Shown piece after piece: positions 24,959 to 37,388 of a stretch of 64,000 nt of DNA. The notes beneath the pieces were generated by a model that searched no databases, had not been told where the DNA came from, and worked only from the letters and a program-made list of their open reading frames with translations. The position numbers and the translations under genes are program-made. Numbering within the stretch: position 1 is the stretch's first letter; each line of letters opens with the position of its first letter. The DNA comes from Gamarada debralockiae (lineage: Eukaryota > Ascomycota > Leotiomycetes > Helotiales > Hyphodiscaceae). The stretch is from NCBI GenBank assembly GCA_002803225.1, contig NXFV01001554.1, positions 16,464-80,463 on the forward strand, written 5' to 3'.

Positions 24959-26793
24959 TTAATACACTGCCAGTCCCATACCCCTTCCAATCTTCTTCGC
25001 CAAAGCTTTCTTCAAATACCATTCCCTGGCTAAACTTCTCGTCAATTTTGCAAATACAGCGGGACTCACTACGCCCCTTTCCACTGCCCGCCCAAGAACG
25101 AATAATGCATCTCCTAAACTCCTTTCCTCGCTTACTAGCTCGTACAATTGATTCCCCACTACGGTAGGGGCTACTAATATCTCATCGATGTTAGGTGCTG
25201 TGCGATGCTGGCTGGAATCTATCACTGCATCGGCGTCACGGAGAGCCGTGTGCAGGATGTTGGTATTTGTGTTCAATAGGTTGGTCAGAGACTCAAGAGA
25301 TTGGATCTCGGCTTGCATGTTGCTCAAAGCGTTCAACATTGCTTTGTGCTGGGATTCTAGACCTGGAAGACTGGAAGTCGTTTGTGTGCGCGTGTGTTGG
25401 CGTTGTGAGGCTAGAGTGCGGCTCAGATTGTGTAGGAGCATATCTTTCTCTGGATTTGGAGGGATTGGGGGAGCGGGCATGTTGGTAGATGCTTCAGAAG
25501 GGATGGGGAGAGTTAGAGGGCCGTCCATGAGGTCGGGTGGCGGTGGAGGTTTGGCTTGTGGTTGTGGCTGTTGATTTGGGGTGGGGTATTGTTGTTGCCA
25601 CTGTGGAGGCTGGCTAAGATAGGGTTGTTGCTGTTGATGGTATGAAGGTGGCATTTGTTGTCCGTATTGCTGTTGGATTAGCGGTGGACCTGGTTGAGAG
25701 GTGTATTGTGGCTGCTGGTATGACTGATTATATTGGGGCAGGGATCTTCTGTATGGGTCTTCGGGTGGCGTTATGGGACTGACAGGACTTGGACTATAGG
25801 ATTCTCGCAGAGTCTGTTGTCTTTGTGGTTGAGGTGGTTGAGGGGGAGCTGTCTCATAGCGTAGACTGCTACTCCGTTGAGGGGTGTGTGCATGCTCATT
25901 CGGAGGTTGGGGTAACGGCGGGCCATATTGACCACCTCTAGGGGTAGCTTGTGGGGGGAGAGGGGGTAAAAGAGGCCCACTGTCTCGTCTTGAAGGACCT
26001 GCCTGAGAGTACGGCTGTGGATTATTCGTAGGCTTTGGAGGTGGAGGGGGTGGCCGAGGCTGTTCGCTTGGTGTCGAAGCTGCAGATGGCGAACGCGCCA
26101 TACCGGGAGGAAGTGGTGGTATTGGCGGGGGTTGCTGCACTGACTGAGGACGAGGAGGGGCATTTTGCTGCTGTCGCGATATGACGGGAGGTTCTTTGGC
26201 AAAGATGTCTCGAAGAATTGCCAGGAAATCCAGGATGTTTGACTTCTAGATGCAGGAAATATGTCAGCATACTGTCAATGGTAGCATCGGCTTGAAAATA
26301 GTGACTTACATCCCAGAACTCTGCCCATCCCACCAAGTACGGATGATAGATCTTTCCTTGTGGGTCAACGTGTTGACCAGGCCTGACGATCATTCCCTCT
26401 ACGGGCGTCACATATGCCAGAGGAGGCTCTTGTGGGTAGTTATGTGGAATCCATAATGCTATTGGAAACCTGTATGTTGTGCCTCGAAATATGACTGGAA
26501 GGGTGCCTGAAAGGTGGAGGAGGAGAGCCGATGCACCATGCTCGTAAGCTATTGCAATTGATTAGCTTTGGATTGGCAAGGAGGTGAAGGCTGACTGCGT
26601 ACTGTAGACATCGGTTCGAGGCGACAGAGAGGAGTAATGGGAGAGTGTCTGAGCGACATCATTGTATGTACGGTTCACATCCTTATATTCCTATTGGGAA
26701 ATTAGCATTGCGACTATTTGGTATAACAGATAATTTTACACTCGTGAGAACGCTGTACAGCCAGTTCAATACCTGCTGTTTTACAGCGGCCAT
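24959..26793 (-). CDS. VPS23: ESCRT-I subunit Vps23 (TSG101 homologue)
   Basis: Four exons, 26793-26740, 26690-26603, 26548-26310 and 26245-24959, encode 555 residues. Residues 1 to about 150 form a catalytically dead UEV domain: YTYEHGASALLLHLSGTLPV, IALWIPHNYPQEPPLAYVTP, GKIYHPYLVGWAEFWDKSN. No Cys sits at the E2 active-site position. A long Pro/Gln-rich linker (about 160-390) is followed by a coiled coil and the C-terminal steadiness box, with PTVVGNQLYELVSEERSLGD and REWYLKKALAKKIG. It binds ubiquitinated cargo and Vps27 on endosomes and assembles with Vps28, Vps37 and Mvb12 to start multivesicular body formation. In fungi it also serves ambient-pH signalling through PalH/PalF. The first donor, GTAAAA, is weak, but the frame demands it. 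Confidence 0.94.
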
Positions 26794-27240
26794 TATTGCC
26801 TGAATCGTATCATTCCGTATTGAACCCCTCAACGTTGAAGCTTCAACGTGTAACGATGGGCAAGCTCGATGTCTTGGCCCAAAACCACATCATGTGATCG
26901 ATCCCTTGAGCGGAACACGGAGGAAAGATGTTCCATTGGCCCCATAAAAATAGACGAATGAGAAGCAATCCCATGTTGCCGGTAGAAATCGCGGCGATAT
27001 CGCAAGAAACTTTGCCTCGATTTCAAAGCTTGTGCTGGTGGGGTGAAAACCCCGTCGCCTGAGCATATAAAACACCATCACTCCACCACACATTCTTCTC
27101 TCACCATATTTCCAACGACTCACTACTTTTGCATGCTCAGCACTCAAACATTTACTCGAACGGCTGAGGAGTTTCGGACAAAGATCTGTAAACTCCTTGC
27201 GTCTGGAAAGAATCCCTAAACTTTCAGCAACACCGACGAT
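26794..27240. other. divergent promoter region VPS23 / IDO
   Basis: 447 bp between two divergent ATGs, with no ORF of its own. A TATA-like box serves the IDO side. Confidence 0.5.
27066..27072 (+). promoter_or_regulatory. candidate TATA box of the IDO gene
   Basis: TATAAAA about 170 bp upstream of the IDO ATG, followed by a CT- and CA-rich stretch as in fungal leaders. Inferred from position only. Confidence 0.45.
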
Positions 27241-28768
27241 ATGATCCCACCCATTCCCAGCCTTGGCGACTACGGAATCTCACCAGAATATGGTTTCCTT
27301 CCGGCCGAACTGCCTCTCGAGAGGCTCCCTGATCCTTACTACAACAAATGGGAAGCTGTTGTAGCGAATCTTCAAGGCTTGATTTTGAGCAAGCGTTTGC
27401 GCGGAGTCATTGATCGACTTCCTGTCCTTTCCACTGCCGGTCTGGAACATGACTCGGAATGGAGGAGAGCTTACTCGTTGTTATGTTTCATGGCTCATGG
27501 CTACATCTGGGGTGGTGACAGCCCATCAGAGGTATTTACAAATCCTTTGTCCAATATGATTACTTATGCTAACTCGCCCACAGCGTCTGCCAGCCGCAAT
27601 CTCGATCCCATTGCTCCATATCTCTGCCTACCTCGAAGTGCTTCCGGTGGCAACATACGCTGCAGTGTGCTTGTGGAATTTCAAGCCATTGTTCGTAGAT
27701 GAGCCAGTCGATATCTTGGAGAACCTTGCCACACTCACTACTTTCACCGGCTCTATCGACGAGTCATGGTTCTACCTTGTGTCGGTTGCTATTGAAGCAC
27801 GAGGAGCGCCAATTATTCCTCTCATGCTCACTGCTATACGGGCAGCCAGGAGCAACGATAGCGTCACAGTCGCTGCGTGCCTTCGAGCATTCGCCGAAAG
27901 GCTGGATGATCTAGGCTCCATTCTTCAACGCATGCATGAAAGCTGCGACCCCCAAGTCTTTTACCACCGTATTCGACCTTTCCTCGCTGGAAGCAAAAAC
28001 ATGGCGGAAGCCGGATTGCCAAACGGCGTGATCTATGAAGATGGCACTGGTACTGAAAAGTACAGAGAATACAGTGGCGGCAGCAATGCCCAAAGCTCCA
28101 TCATTCAGTTCTTTGATATCATCCTTGGAATCGAGCATCGTCCGACCGGTGAAAAGAAGGACATGACTTCCGAGAGTGAACTTGAAGGAACTGCTCCTCC
28201 TCCCAAGCACAACTTCTTGCTTGAAATGCGGAAATACATGCCTGGACCTCACCGACGATTCCTCGAAGACGTCACTTTGGTGGCGAATATTCGTGATTAC
28301 GTCGAAACTCATACCCACGATCATGAATTGACATTGGCTTACGATGCTTGTCTTGCTATGCTACGTGCTTTCCGCGACAAGCATATTAATATTGTTTCTC
28401 GATATATTATCATCAAATCACGCGAGTCACGATCTTTGTCACGATCAAAGAGTCCTGAAGCCACCCGCCGCAAGCTCGACATTGCCACATCTTCCCGCAA
28501 GGACAAGAGTGAGGCTGGAAAGAAGAATCTCAAAGGAACGGGCGGTACAGCCTTGATTCCATTCTTGAAGCAAGCTCGTGACGAGACTGGAGAGCCTGCT
28601 ATCGATGCTTGGACAAGGCGTGTGATGAACAAAGATTATAGCACCAAAGGCCAAGGAGACTTCTTCCTAGGAAAGGTCGACGAACATGCTGATGGTGGTA
28701 TGGAATTATGCGGAATGGCAGGAACGTGGGCGATTGATGATAATGCTGGTGGATTGTGCCATTATTGA
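27241..28768 (+). CDS. indoleamine 2,3-dioxygenase
   Basis: Two exons, 27241-27531 and 27584-28768, encode 491 residues. It is a heme enzyme opening tryptophan (and related indoleamines) to N-formylkynurenine in the kynurenine route to NAD. Landmarks: YIWGGDSPSERLPAAISIPL (spans the phase 0 intron), SWFYLVSVAIEARGAPII, YSGGSNAQSSIIQFFDIILG (substrate-loop Ser region), KYMPGPHRRFLEDV, AYDACLAMLRAFRDKH with the proximal heme ligand His364, and GTGGTALIPFLKQARDET. A Ser/Arg/Lys-rich insert of about 50 residues separates the last two motifs, as in other fungal homologues. Aspergilli have several IDO paralogues differing in affinity; which type this is cannot be told here. Confidence 0.95.
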
Positions 28769-30790
28769 GCCAATCACAGTACGTCCATAGCATCTCGATG
28801 TAGTCGAATGCAGCAGCACTTCAAAATTTCCCCACGCAAATTTGATACGAAGTGATAAAGAGGATTGAACCGGGCACAATCAATATCCATACGTAACAAG
28901 AATCCACGTTGAGGTTTCCCGAAGAGTCCGAAGTTCGGCGACTCTTTCAATCATATTGCTTACTTTCTTACTCTGTATCTACGAGAAATAGTGGAACTTT
29001 TGTCCGCCGTCCTGCAAGGCGTACTTTACTCGAAGGCAGGGCATAAGTCACCATACTTCTGAGAACGGTCACATGAAAAGCTCTAAGCCAAGTAAGCTCG
29101 CGACTAGCCAGCAAAAACAACTCCCGCTTGTCAGCAGCTCGGAAAGTCCTGTCGCTTATAGTACCGAGCAGTCATCATTTTCAAGGTTGAGTCTGTTCTT
29201 GCACTTCACCTTTTAAAATCTCCCAATACCGTCCCATCGAAAGGAAGATGGAATTGGACTTGGACCTGGACTTGGACTTGTCATTTGGGGTTCAATGACG
29301 GTGTGTGTTGGTACTTGTTTATCAACGTTCTGTAGAGAATAAAGCCCTGCTTTGACCAAATGTATATTTTTCCGGCAACATGTTCGGAAGCTTTCATCTT
29401 GTGAAAGTTCAACCGATTCGAAAGTTCCTTCATATATGAGCGTCGGTCGTCTCGTCCCGCTCCAAAATCGCATGTCAACTCAACACAATCAGGCATCTCT
29501 CGAAGCGACTTTGGATAGTAGGTAAGTATGATTCGGTCGGTCTCATTCGTTTAAGTTAACCCACCACTGTTTGCTCATCGCGTCGCTCTCGGCTACACAT
29601 TTATGTTGAGGTTTGAACAATTAAGGGTGTTTTTCTTCTTGTTTTCTAAACCTTCCGGAGATGATTTGAGAAGCGGTACTCTAGGAAATCAAGTTTGTGG
29701 GACGAATCACAGTTTGAGAGACGGTCCAGGAGTGAGCTGACAGGAGGAGTGCTTGACTGACTTGGCTGGGTGCCTGCCTGGTTTGAAGAACTATTCCGGA
29801 TTATCAGACACTTGAATCATTCACATCTGCTAGAACTTTCGGGATTCACGATTCAGGCTGTTATTCAGATCATTCAAATTAAGAGATGATTCAAAGATTC
29901 TCGATGCCGTGCTAACAAGACTCGGGCCAGTCTTGAATCGTGGGTTTGAGCTGAACAATTCCACTTGAAAACTTCTTGATATCCCAATTTAGGAATTCTT
30001 CACACTTAGCTACAAATTCATACAAATATAATATATGAATGCCAATGTGAAAGAGGAGGCTTTACTCAGATTCTGAAAAGTTGTTTTCGTGTTGGACCAT
30101 CGATTACTTTTATCTTGCTCTGATTGGCTCAACTTGGGAGCCTTGTATATTGCACGTGATATCGGAATTCGCCTATGAAAAGCCAACGAGCTGTGAAATG
30201 CTCTCCTTACACCCTTGCCCAAATTGTTTGAGATGCGAATGGTGATGGACTTGTCTCACTGAGACGCCCGGAAACCGAGCATAAGGCCATCTCGAAAGAC
30301 CAAGTTTACCATATCAACATCGAAGAGACACAAGAGATATATCGAGCTCTGAGATCTTGTCTCAAGAGCTTCCTGTTTCGAACCTGGATTTGTACCCCAC
30401 TTCTAGCGCGCTTTTGACAGCCAAAGCTCGGCCAGGGCAGGCTCGGGGGACGGCAGCAGGCTCTCGGAGCCTTCCTAGAGCATTACAAAAACGAAAGAAG
30501 ACTGGTAAAGATAAGACGCCGCGGGCCGCTGATCTGGTCTTCTGCTCTTACCCTTCCAACTATTCCTTTTCTCCTTTATCCGTCTTACTCATCCTTCACC
30601 CCTCTTCTTCCATCAATCAGTCTCATCCCAATGCTACCAGGCTTGTGCGAATCGCAGACCGAGTAGATTTGACGCTCCAGAGCTGCCCTTTTCTTCCCGA
30701 AGCTTGCAACCGAGCTCGAACAGATATTTGAAAAGCTCTGGATCATTTGGACTGATTAAAACTCTAAAGCTCAGGTCGTCAGCATCTACC
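28769..30790. other. 2-kb intergenic, xanthine dehydrogenase promoter side
   Basis: No supported gene; ORFs at 29213-29496 (-) and 30010-30222 (-) lack domains. The last 400 bp are CT-rich and contain GATA-type motifs. No CGG-N6-CCG site expected for the purine activator UaY was seen by eye. Confidence 0.45.
30110..30115 (-). promoter_or_regulatory. GATA-type motif upstream of xanthine dehydrogenase
   Basis: AGATAA on the minus strand; a second site, GATAAG, lies on the plus strand at 30510-30515. Both fit the HGATAR consensus of AreA-type nitrogen regulators, which control purine catabolism in Aspergillus. Such short motifs occur by chance, so the role is only suggested. Confidence 0.35.
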
Positions 30791-33700
30791 ATGGCGCCCA
30801 TTGCCGTATCGCCCGAACCCGCCGTCTCACTCTCCGCGGCTCACTCCCTCTCTTCCGTCACAGCCTCTTACGATGATACTCTCCGATTCTATCTCAACGG
30901 CACACGCGTCGTTATCGACAATATCGATCCTGAAGTGACCCTCCTCGAATACCTCCGTGGCATTGGCCTTACAGGCACAAAATTGGGATGTGCTGAAGGT
31001 GGCTGCGGAGCTTGCACAGTCGTGGTCTCACAATACAATCCTACAACGAAAAAGATATATCATGCCAGCGTCAATGCGTGTTTGGCACCCCTGGTCAGTG
31101 TCGATGGGAAACACGTTATCACAATTGAGGGAATTGGGAACACAAAGAGGCCCCATCCTACGCAGGAAAGAATTGCCAAGAGTAACGGAAGTCAATGTGG
31201 TTTCTGCACACCAGGCATTGTGATGAGCCTCTATGCTCTTCTCCGGAACGATTCGAACCCTTCCGAGCATGCTGTTGAGGAGGCATTCGATGGGAACCTT
31301 TGCAGATGCACTGGCTATCGTCCTATTCTTGACGCTGCCCAGACTTTCAGCGCTGAGAAGTCCTGTGGAAACGCCAAAGTCAATGGCGGTGATGGATGCT
31401 GCATGGAAAACGGAAATGGCGATTCTGCTGGGGGGTGTTGTAAGACGAACGGCTTCAAGGACGACCAGCCAATCAAGAGATTCACGCCTCCCGGATTCAT
31501 TGAATACAATCCAGATACCGAGCTCATTTTCCCACCCGCTCTGAAGAAGCACGACTTCAGACCGTTGGCATTTGGAAACAAGAGAAAGAGGTGGTATCGT
31601 CCCGTCACAATGGAGCAGCTTTTGGAGATCAAAAGCGTTTACACTTCGGCAAAGATTATCGGAGGAAGTACAGAAACTCAGATTGAGATCAAGTTCAAGG
31701 CCATGCAATATACGGCATCAGTTTTTGTTGGTGATATTCCAGAATTGCGCCAATTCTCTTTCAAAGATGACCATCTTGAGATTGGAGGAAATGTCATTCT
31801 TACAGATCTAGAATCGATTGCACTCAAAGCTATCGACCACTATGGACCTATACGGGGACAGGTCTTCGCAGCCATTCATAAGCAGCTTAAGTACTTCGCG
31901 GGACGTCAAATCAGAAACGTCGGAACTCCTGCCGGCAATTTGGCCACAGCATCGCCCATTTCAGATCTCAACCCCGTCTTCGTAGCAGCAAATGCTATTC
32001 TGGTGGCAAAGTCACTGGATAAAGAGACCGAAATCCCCATGTCTCAATTTTTCAAGGGCTATCGATTGACCGCTCTCCCACCAGACGCAATCATCGCCCA
32101 TATCCGCATCCCGGTGACCAGCGAAAAGGGGGAGTATTTCCAAGCCTACAAACAATCCAAACGTAAGGATGACGACATTGCCATTGTCAATGCCGCTCTT
32201 CGAGTTTCACTGAGCGATTCGCACGTTGTGGAGAGTGCAGATTTCGTGTATGGCGGAATGGCTCCGACAACGATCGCTGCTAAGAAGGCTGTTGCTTACC
32301 TTGTGGGCAAGAAGTTGACGGACCCAGCTACGCTTGAAGGTACAATGAATGCGTTGGAGCAGGACTTCGATCTCAGATTCGGCGTACCTGGTGGAATGGC
32401 TACGTACAGAAAGTCATTAGCTCTTGGATTCTTCTATCGCTACTACCATGAAGTTCTCTCCAAGCTGGAAGTCAAAGAAACTGAAGTTGACGAAGAGGTA
32501 ATCGCTGAAATTGAGAGAATGGTTTCAACTGGGAAAGAGGACAAGGACTCCACAATTGCTTACCAGCAAAATATTCTTGGAAAGGCTAATCCTCACGTTG
32601 CGGCATTGAAGCAAACTTGCGGTGAAGCTCAATATACCGATGACATCCCCGTTCAGAAAAATGAGCTATACGGATGCCTTGTACTTTCCACCAAAGCACA
32701 TGCGAAGATCACATCCGTTGACTACTCACCCGCCATGGATCTTCCTGGGGTTGTCGAGTGGGTTGATCATACCGATATGCCAACTCCCGAAGCAAATTGG
32801 TGGGGAGCTCCGGTCTGCGACGAAGTCTTCTTCGCCGTCAACGAAGTCTACACGGCTGGCCAACCTATTGGGATTATTTTGGCCGATAGTGCAGCCCATG
32901 CTGCTGCTGGAGCAAGGGCAGTCAAAGTGGACTATGAAGAACTACCTGCTATCTTCACAATTGAGGAGGCAATCGAGAAGGAGAGCTTCTTTGAGCATTA
33001 TCGATATATCCACAAGGGCGACTTAGATGAGGCATTTTCGAAGGCAGATCATGTGTTCACTGGAGTCACCAGAATGGGTGGACAAGAACATTTCTACCTT
33101 GAGACCCAGGCTTGCGTAGCTATTCCGAAGCCAGAAGACGGAGAAATGGAGATATACGCCAGCACTCAAAATCCGACTGAAGCGTAAGTACTCCATCGAC
33201 CGATTTGAATGATTGATGCTAACTTTTAAAGCCAAACATACGTAGCCCAAGTGTGCAACGTGGCTGCCAATAAGGTCGTCTCCAAAGTGAAGCGCCTTGG
33301 TGGTGGCTTTGGAGGCAAAGAATCCAGATCAGTCCAGTTGACGGGAATTTGCGCTCTTGCGGCCAAAAAGACAGGCCGTCCAGTCCGTTGCATGCTGAAT
33401 CGGGATGAGGATATGATTACGTCCGGCCAGAGGCATCCCTTCCTAGCCCACTGGAAGGTCGGTGTGAATAAGGACGGCAAACTACAAGCACTTGATGCAG
33501 ATGTGTTTTGTAATGCAGGTTGGTCACAAGATCTCAGCGCTGCGGTCTGCGACAGAGCATTGTCACATATCGACGGCTGCTATCTCATCCCCAATGTCCA
33601 CGTTCGAGGACGCCTTTGCAAGACAAACACGATGTCCAACACTGCTTTCCGTGGTTTCGGCGGTCCCCAGGGTATCTTCATTGGAGAGTCTTACATGGAA

Positions 33701-35006
33701 GAGATCGCGGACCGACTTGACATTCCGGTCGAGCGGTTACGAGAGATTAATTTCTACAAGCCTAACGAGGAGACACACTTCAATCAAAGCTTGAAAGATT
33801 GGCACGTTCCTATCATGTACCAACAAGTCCAGGAAGAAACTTCTTATGCTGAGCGACGAGAGGCAGTTACGAAGTTCAATGCGACTCATAAGTGGAAGAA
33901 GCGGGGTCTTGCAATTGTCCCGACCAAATTTGGTATCTCCTTTACTGCTCTGTTCCTCAACCAAGCTGGTGCTTTAGTGCATATCTACCATGATGGTTCG
34001 GTCCTGGTACGTAATACTTTCATTCTACTTCCCGTTGTCTCGCTGATAATCGAAGGTTGCGCATGGAGGAACAGAGATGGGCCAGGGATTGCACACGAAG
34101 ATGACCATGATTGCTGCTGAGGCTTTGGGAGTCCCTCTGACCGACGTCTTCATCTCCGAGACCGCCACCAATACCGTCGCCAACACCTCCCCAACAGCTG
34201 CTTCAGCATCTTCAGATCTGAATGGCTACGCGATCCTCAACGCCTGTGCTCAGATTAATGCACGATTGGCTCCATATCGAGAGAAGTTTGGGAAGGATGC
34301 ACCAATGAAGAAGCTTGCTAGCGCCGCTTACTTCGATCGTGTGAACCTTTCAGCAAACGGATTTTATAAGACCCCTGATATTGGGTACACTTGGGGCCCA
34401 AACACTGGTCAAATGTTCTTCTACTTCACACAAGGTGTCTCGGCGGCCGAGGTTGAAGTTGATACTCTGACTGGTGACTGGACGTGTTTACGAGCCGATA
34501 TCAAGATGGATATTGGTCGTTCTATCAACCCTTCTATTGACTACGGTCAAATTGAGGGCGCTTTTGTCCAGGGTATGGGTCTTTTCACGACGGAAGAGAG
34601 TTTATGGTTCCGTGGAGGTCCTATGAAAGGTCAATTGGCCACTCGGGGCCCAGGTGCTTACAAGATCCCTGGGTTCCGAGATATCCCGCAAGAGTTCAAT
34701 GTTTCTATGCTGAAGGGTGTGGAATGGGAGAATCTGCAGACCATCCAGCGCAGTAGAGGAGTTGGCGAGCCGCCTCTATTCATGGGTAGCGTTGTGTTCT
34801 TCGCCATCCGTGATGCGTTGAAGGCAGCTAGGAAGCAGTACGGTGTCCAGGCGAGAGTAGGACAAGATTCGAAGGATGACGGGCTCTTGAGACTGGAAAG
34901 TCCGGCCACCCCGGAGAGGATTAGGACTTCGTGCGTCGATCCTATCGTTAAGAGGTCTTTTGTGAAACCTCAGGAGGGAGAGAAGAGTTTCTTTATTTCG
35001 ATATGA
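30791..35006 (+). CDS. hxA: xanthine dehydrogenase
   Basis: Three exons, 30791-33183, 33232-34006 and 34056-35006, give 1372 residues, full length for the family. The first 2Fe-2S cluster uses Cys67, 72, 75 and 97 (CAEGGCGACT); the second uses Cys136, 139, 171 and 173 (CGFCTPG, CRCTGYRP). An unusual Cys/Gly/Asn-rich linker (GCCMENGN, GGCCKTNG) precedes the FAD domain, which holds IIGGSTETQIEIK and GRQIRNVGTPAGNLATASPI. The molybdopterin part has GGGFGGKESR, RGFGGPQG, HGGTEMGQGLHTK, GRSINPSIDYGQIEGA and the catalytic-Glu motif GVGEPPLF. It oxidises hypoxanthine to xanthine and xanthine to uric acid with NAD, the first step of purine use as nitrogen. The ATG in ACCATGGCG is chosen over an in-frame upstream position for context. 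Confidence 0.96.
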
Positions 35007-35889
35007 GAGATATAAGATCACGACCTTGTAGTTCGGGTTTTGTACAAATCGGAAGTTCCAAATATCATGATGAATGTACTGTACTGTACAAAGCACTTTG
35101 CTGACAGTAATCCGTTCCGAAGTTCCTACCGCGATACAATTCTCCGCGTCTTCACAAGCTAGTGTCAGGGTCCCAAGCGGCTCTACCGGAAGTACCGGGA
35201 TTCTTCTTATCTGTCCTCTCCCATGATCAGAAGTCAAATATTTGTCTTTCCATGTCCGACGTCAGCATATCTAAAACTTAGGTAATATCCCCCCAACCTA
35301 TCACCACGGTTGAAGTGGAGCTGCAAGCGACATCTCTTATTCTCCACGGGCACTATACCGCCGGCTCCGGGTATTACATCCGGATCCCAAATATGTAGCT
35401 CACACATGCCTCAGAAGGTGGTTTGATCTTTAGCGGTTGGGAAAGCAGACTTTGACCCTCCCCTGTCGCGTTCGCATCGCATCACTATTGAAATTTCTCC
35501 GCACTCTACGTAAGTAGCGATTTGTTTTGGGTTGCGAGTTGCTATTTCTGACACCTCATTGGGTGAAAGTTGGGATGAAACAATGTTTATATTTCGAAGT
35601 CCGAGACCAAGCGAAAGCACAGAGGTCGCACATGTTAAGCTTTGCCAATTCTTCTTACAATATTCAGCTTCAAAGGCAATAAATGTATTAATATGCCAAT
35701 GCGAGATCCCGCTTCGCAAGCCAAATCATTCAAGTCACTGGGTTGATTGAGGAGTTGAGAAAGTATAAAGTAATCGAAGATTCCACTGCATCATTTTTTT
35801 CATCACAAACATTCATCTGCATCTTCATTTACAAATACATTACCCGAAACAATCACTCAATTTTATTCAATACTTCATAACTTGTCAAA
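35007..35889. other. intergenic
   Basis: 3' flank of xanthine dehydrogenase and promoter of the ABM-fold gene. It contains a GTACTGTACTGTAC string near 35076-35090. The ORF at 35411-35719 (-) has no domain. Confidence 0.45.
35764..35770 (+). promoter_or_regulatory. candidate TATA box of the ABM-fold gene
   Basis: TATAAAG about 120 bp upstream of the ATG, followed by a CA-rich leader with repeated ACAAA and TTCAT strings. Confidence 0.45.
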
Positions 35890-36552
35890 ATGCCTGTCAC
35901 AGAAAGACTCATCATCCCAGTTAAGGGAGGTGTTGACGACTGGAAGGAGCAAGTAAAGTTCCTCCTACAAACTTTGAAGAAGCAGGAGGGAAACATCCGC
36001 ACGAGATGGGGCCCTCATTCCGAGAATCAGAACATGCTTGAGTTCCTCATTGGTACGTTTTTCCTAAAGATTGTACCTCTTTAAGTCCTGTAACAAAGAC
36101 TAAGGTTGAATAAATCAGGCTGGGAGAGCATAGAAGCACAAGCCAAGTTCCAAGCAAGCCCAGATTTCGAGTCCATGATGAGCAACATGAAGCCAGTCAC
36201 GGATGGCAAACCCACCGCCTATTTTGTGCAATTCGTTCCTTACGCCCCCAAGGAAGTCATTGACTCGCCTCTCGTCCAGGTCTTGACCATCACCGGCTCC
36301 AAATCCTCAGAAGACGAACTCCGAAGTGCTGTTGAGGGCTACAAGGGTACCGAAGGCTGCAACGGTGTTGGAAGCGGGTTGTCCCTGTCGGAGGTCGATG
36401 GCAAAGGCAAGGTCTTCGTTGCAGTTATTGGATGGAACTCTCTGGAGGAGAGTGAGAAGGGACGGGTTGCCAAGGTAGTATCCGTTGATGGACAGACCGA
36501 GTTTCACCATGTGAACTTCCGCTTCCCTATCAAGGGATTCAGAGGGTTGTAG
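35890..36552 (+). CDS. two-domain ABM (dimeric alpha/beta barrel) protein
   Basis: Two exons, 35890-36052 and 36119-36552, encode 198 residues. Two tandem half-barrel repeats are visible. The first has MLEFLIGWESIEAQAKFQAS followed by an FVQFVPY strand; the second has VQVLTITGSKSSEDELRSAV and VFVAVIGWNSLEESEKG. This is the ferredoxin-like ABM fold of antibiotic-biosynthesis monooxygenases and stress proteins. Fungal two-domain versions are mostly uncharacterised, so neither heme nor cofactor binding should be assumed. No signal peptide. The intron splits a Gly codon inside the first domain, and the ATG follows CAAA. It lies between xanthine dehydrogenase and P450nor on the same strand, but no shared pathway is demonstrated. 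Confidence 0.8.
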
Positions 36553-37388
36553 ATACGAGACTGTGGCATGCTGTGACGGGCGATTGGGCCAGATCTTTGC
36601 AATTCCTCTGTGAGGAAGAACATTCATTTTCAATTTACTCCAGAGAAGTAGATAAAATTTATCAGACAACAGAGACATTCCTTTCAAACTGCTTCTTCAG
36701 TTCAAATTTGGTATCGAGAAGTGGCTCCTCAGTCAGATGATTTCACACAGCTCCACCTAGCACTTTACGAACACCCAATCGGAAAGTAAATGGAAGAGAA
36801 AAGCATCGCGACGAGAGTCGCATGAAGACAGCCATGAATTCCACGTGCCAAGGGCCACGGAAATGCATTGTAAAAATAAGAAGTCAGTTATGTTTCCTAA
36901 ACATATGTTCGCTGCATAATATTCGCCGAAGTTGCCAGCACCTGAAAGGCAGGGGTACTCACTGCACAGGTACATGAGCGAGCGTATTACCTAAGATGAC
37001 TGTGCTGGTGGCTTCGGAGCTTTCAATCTCTCAACCTCTTCCTTCTCCGTGGATATCCAAGTGGTTTACATGGTCGGCAGGAGATGTATGAGTCTTTCGG
37101 GAAAAGAAACTTTGACGTTGCATATGCGAGTGGACGGCATGTGGATTACATGATATGAATACCCTTGTTGAGAGGCTCTCTTCTATGTCACATCGTATGA
37201 TTATTTTGTATCGAAATTGAAGAATTCAAAGTATATAAACTGGTTACCTTGCCTTTTGTGGTCTGAAAATGAAGTGAAACTTGTTGTTCTATCCATAGAC
37301 ATTTCATAAATCTCCTCTGTCCAATTCGACAACAAGGATACCGCGAAGCTTCCCGGCCTGTGAACAGTAGCAACACAACTTCAGCTAA
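36553..37388. other. intergenic, P450nor promoter
   Basis: No supported gene. A TATA-like element lies near the 3' end. Confidence 0.45.
37232..37239 (+). promoter_or_regulatory. candidate TATA box of P450nor
   Basis: TATATAAA about 150 bp upstream of the proposed P450nor ATG; position fits a core promoter. Confidence 0.45.

Noticed and set aside
35076..35090. GTACTGTACTGTAC string, like that at 19536
   Set aside because: Short simple repeat; no transposon ends, flanking duplication or ORF connect the copies.
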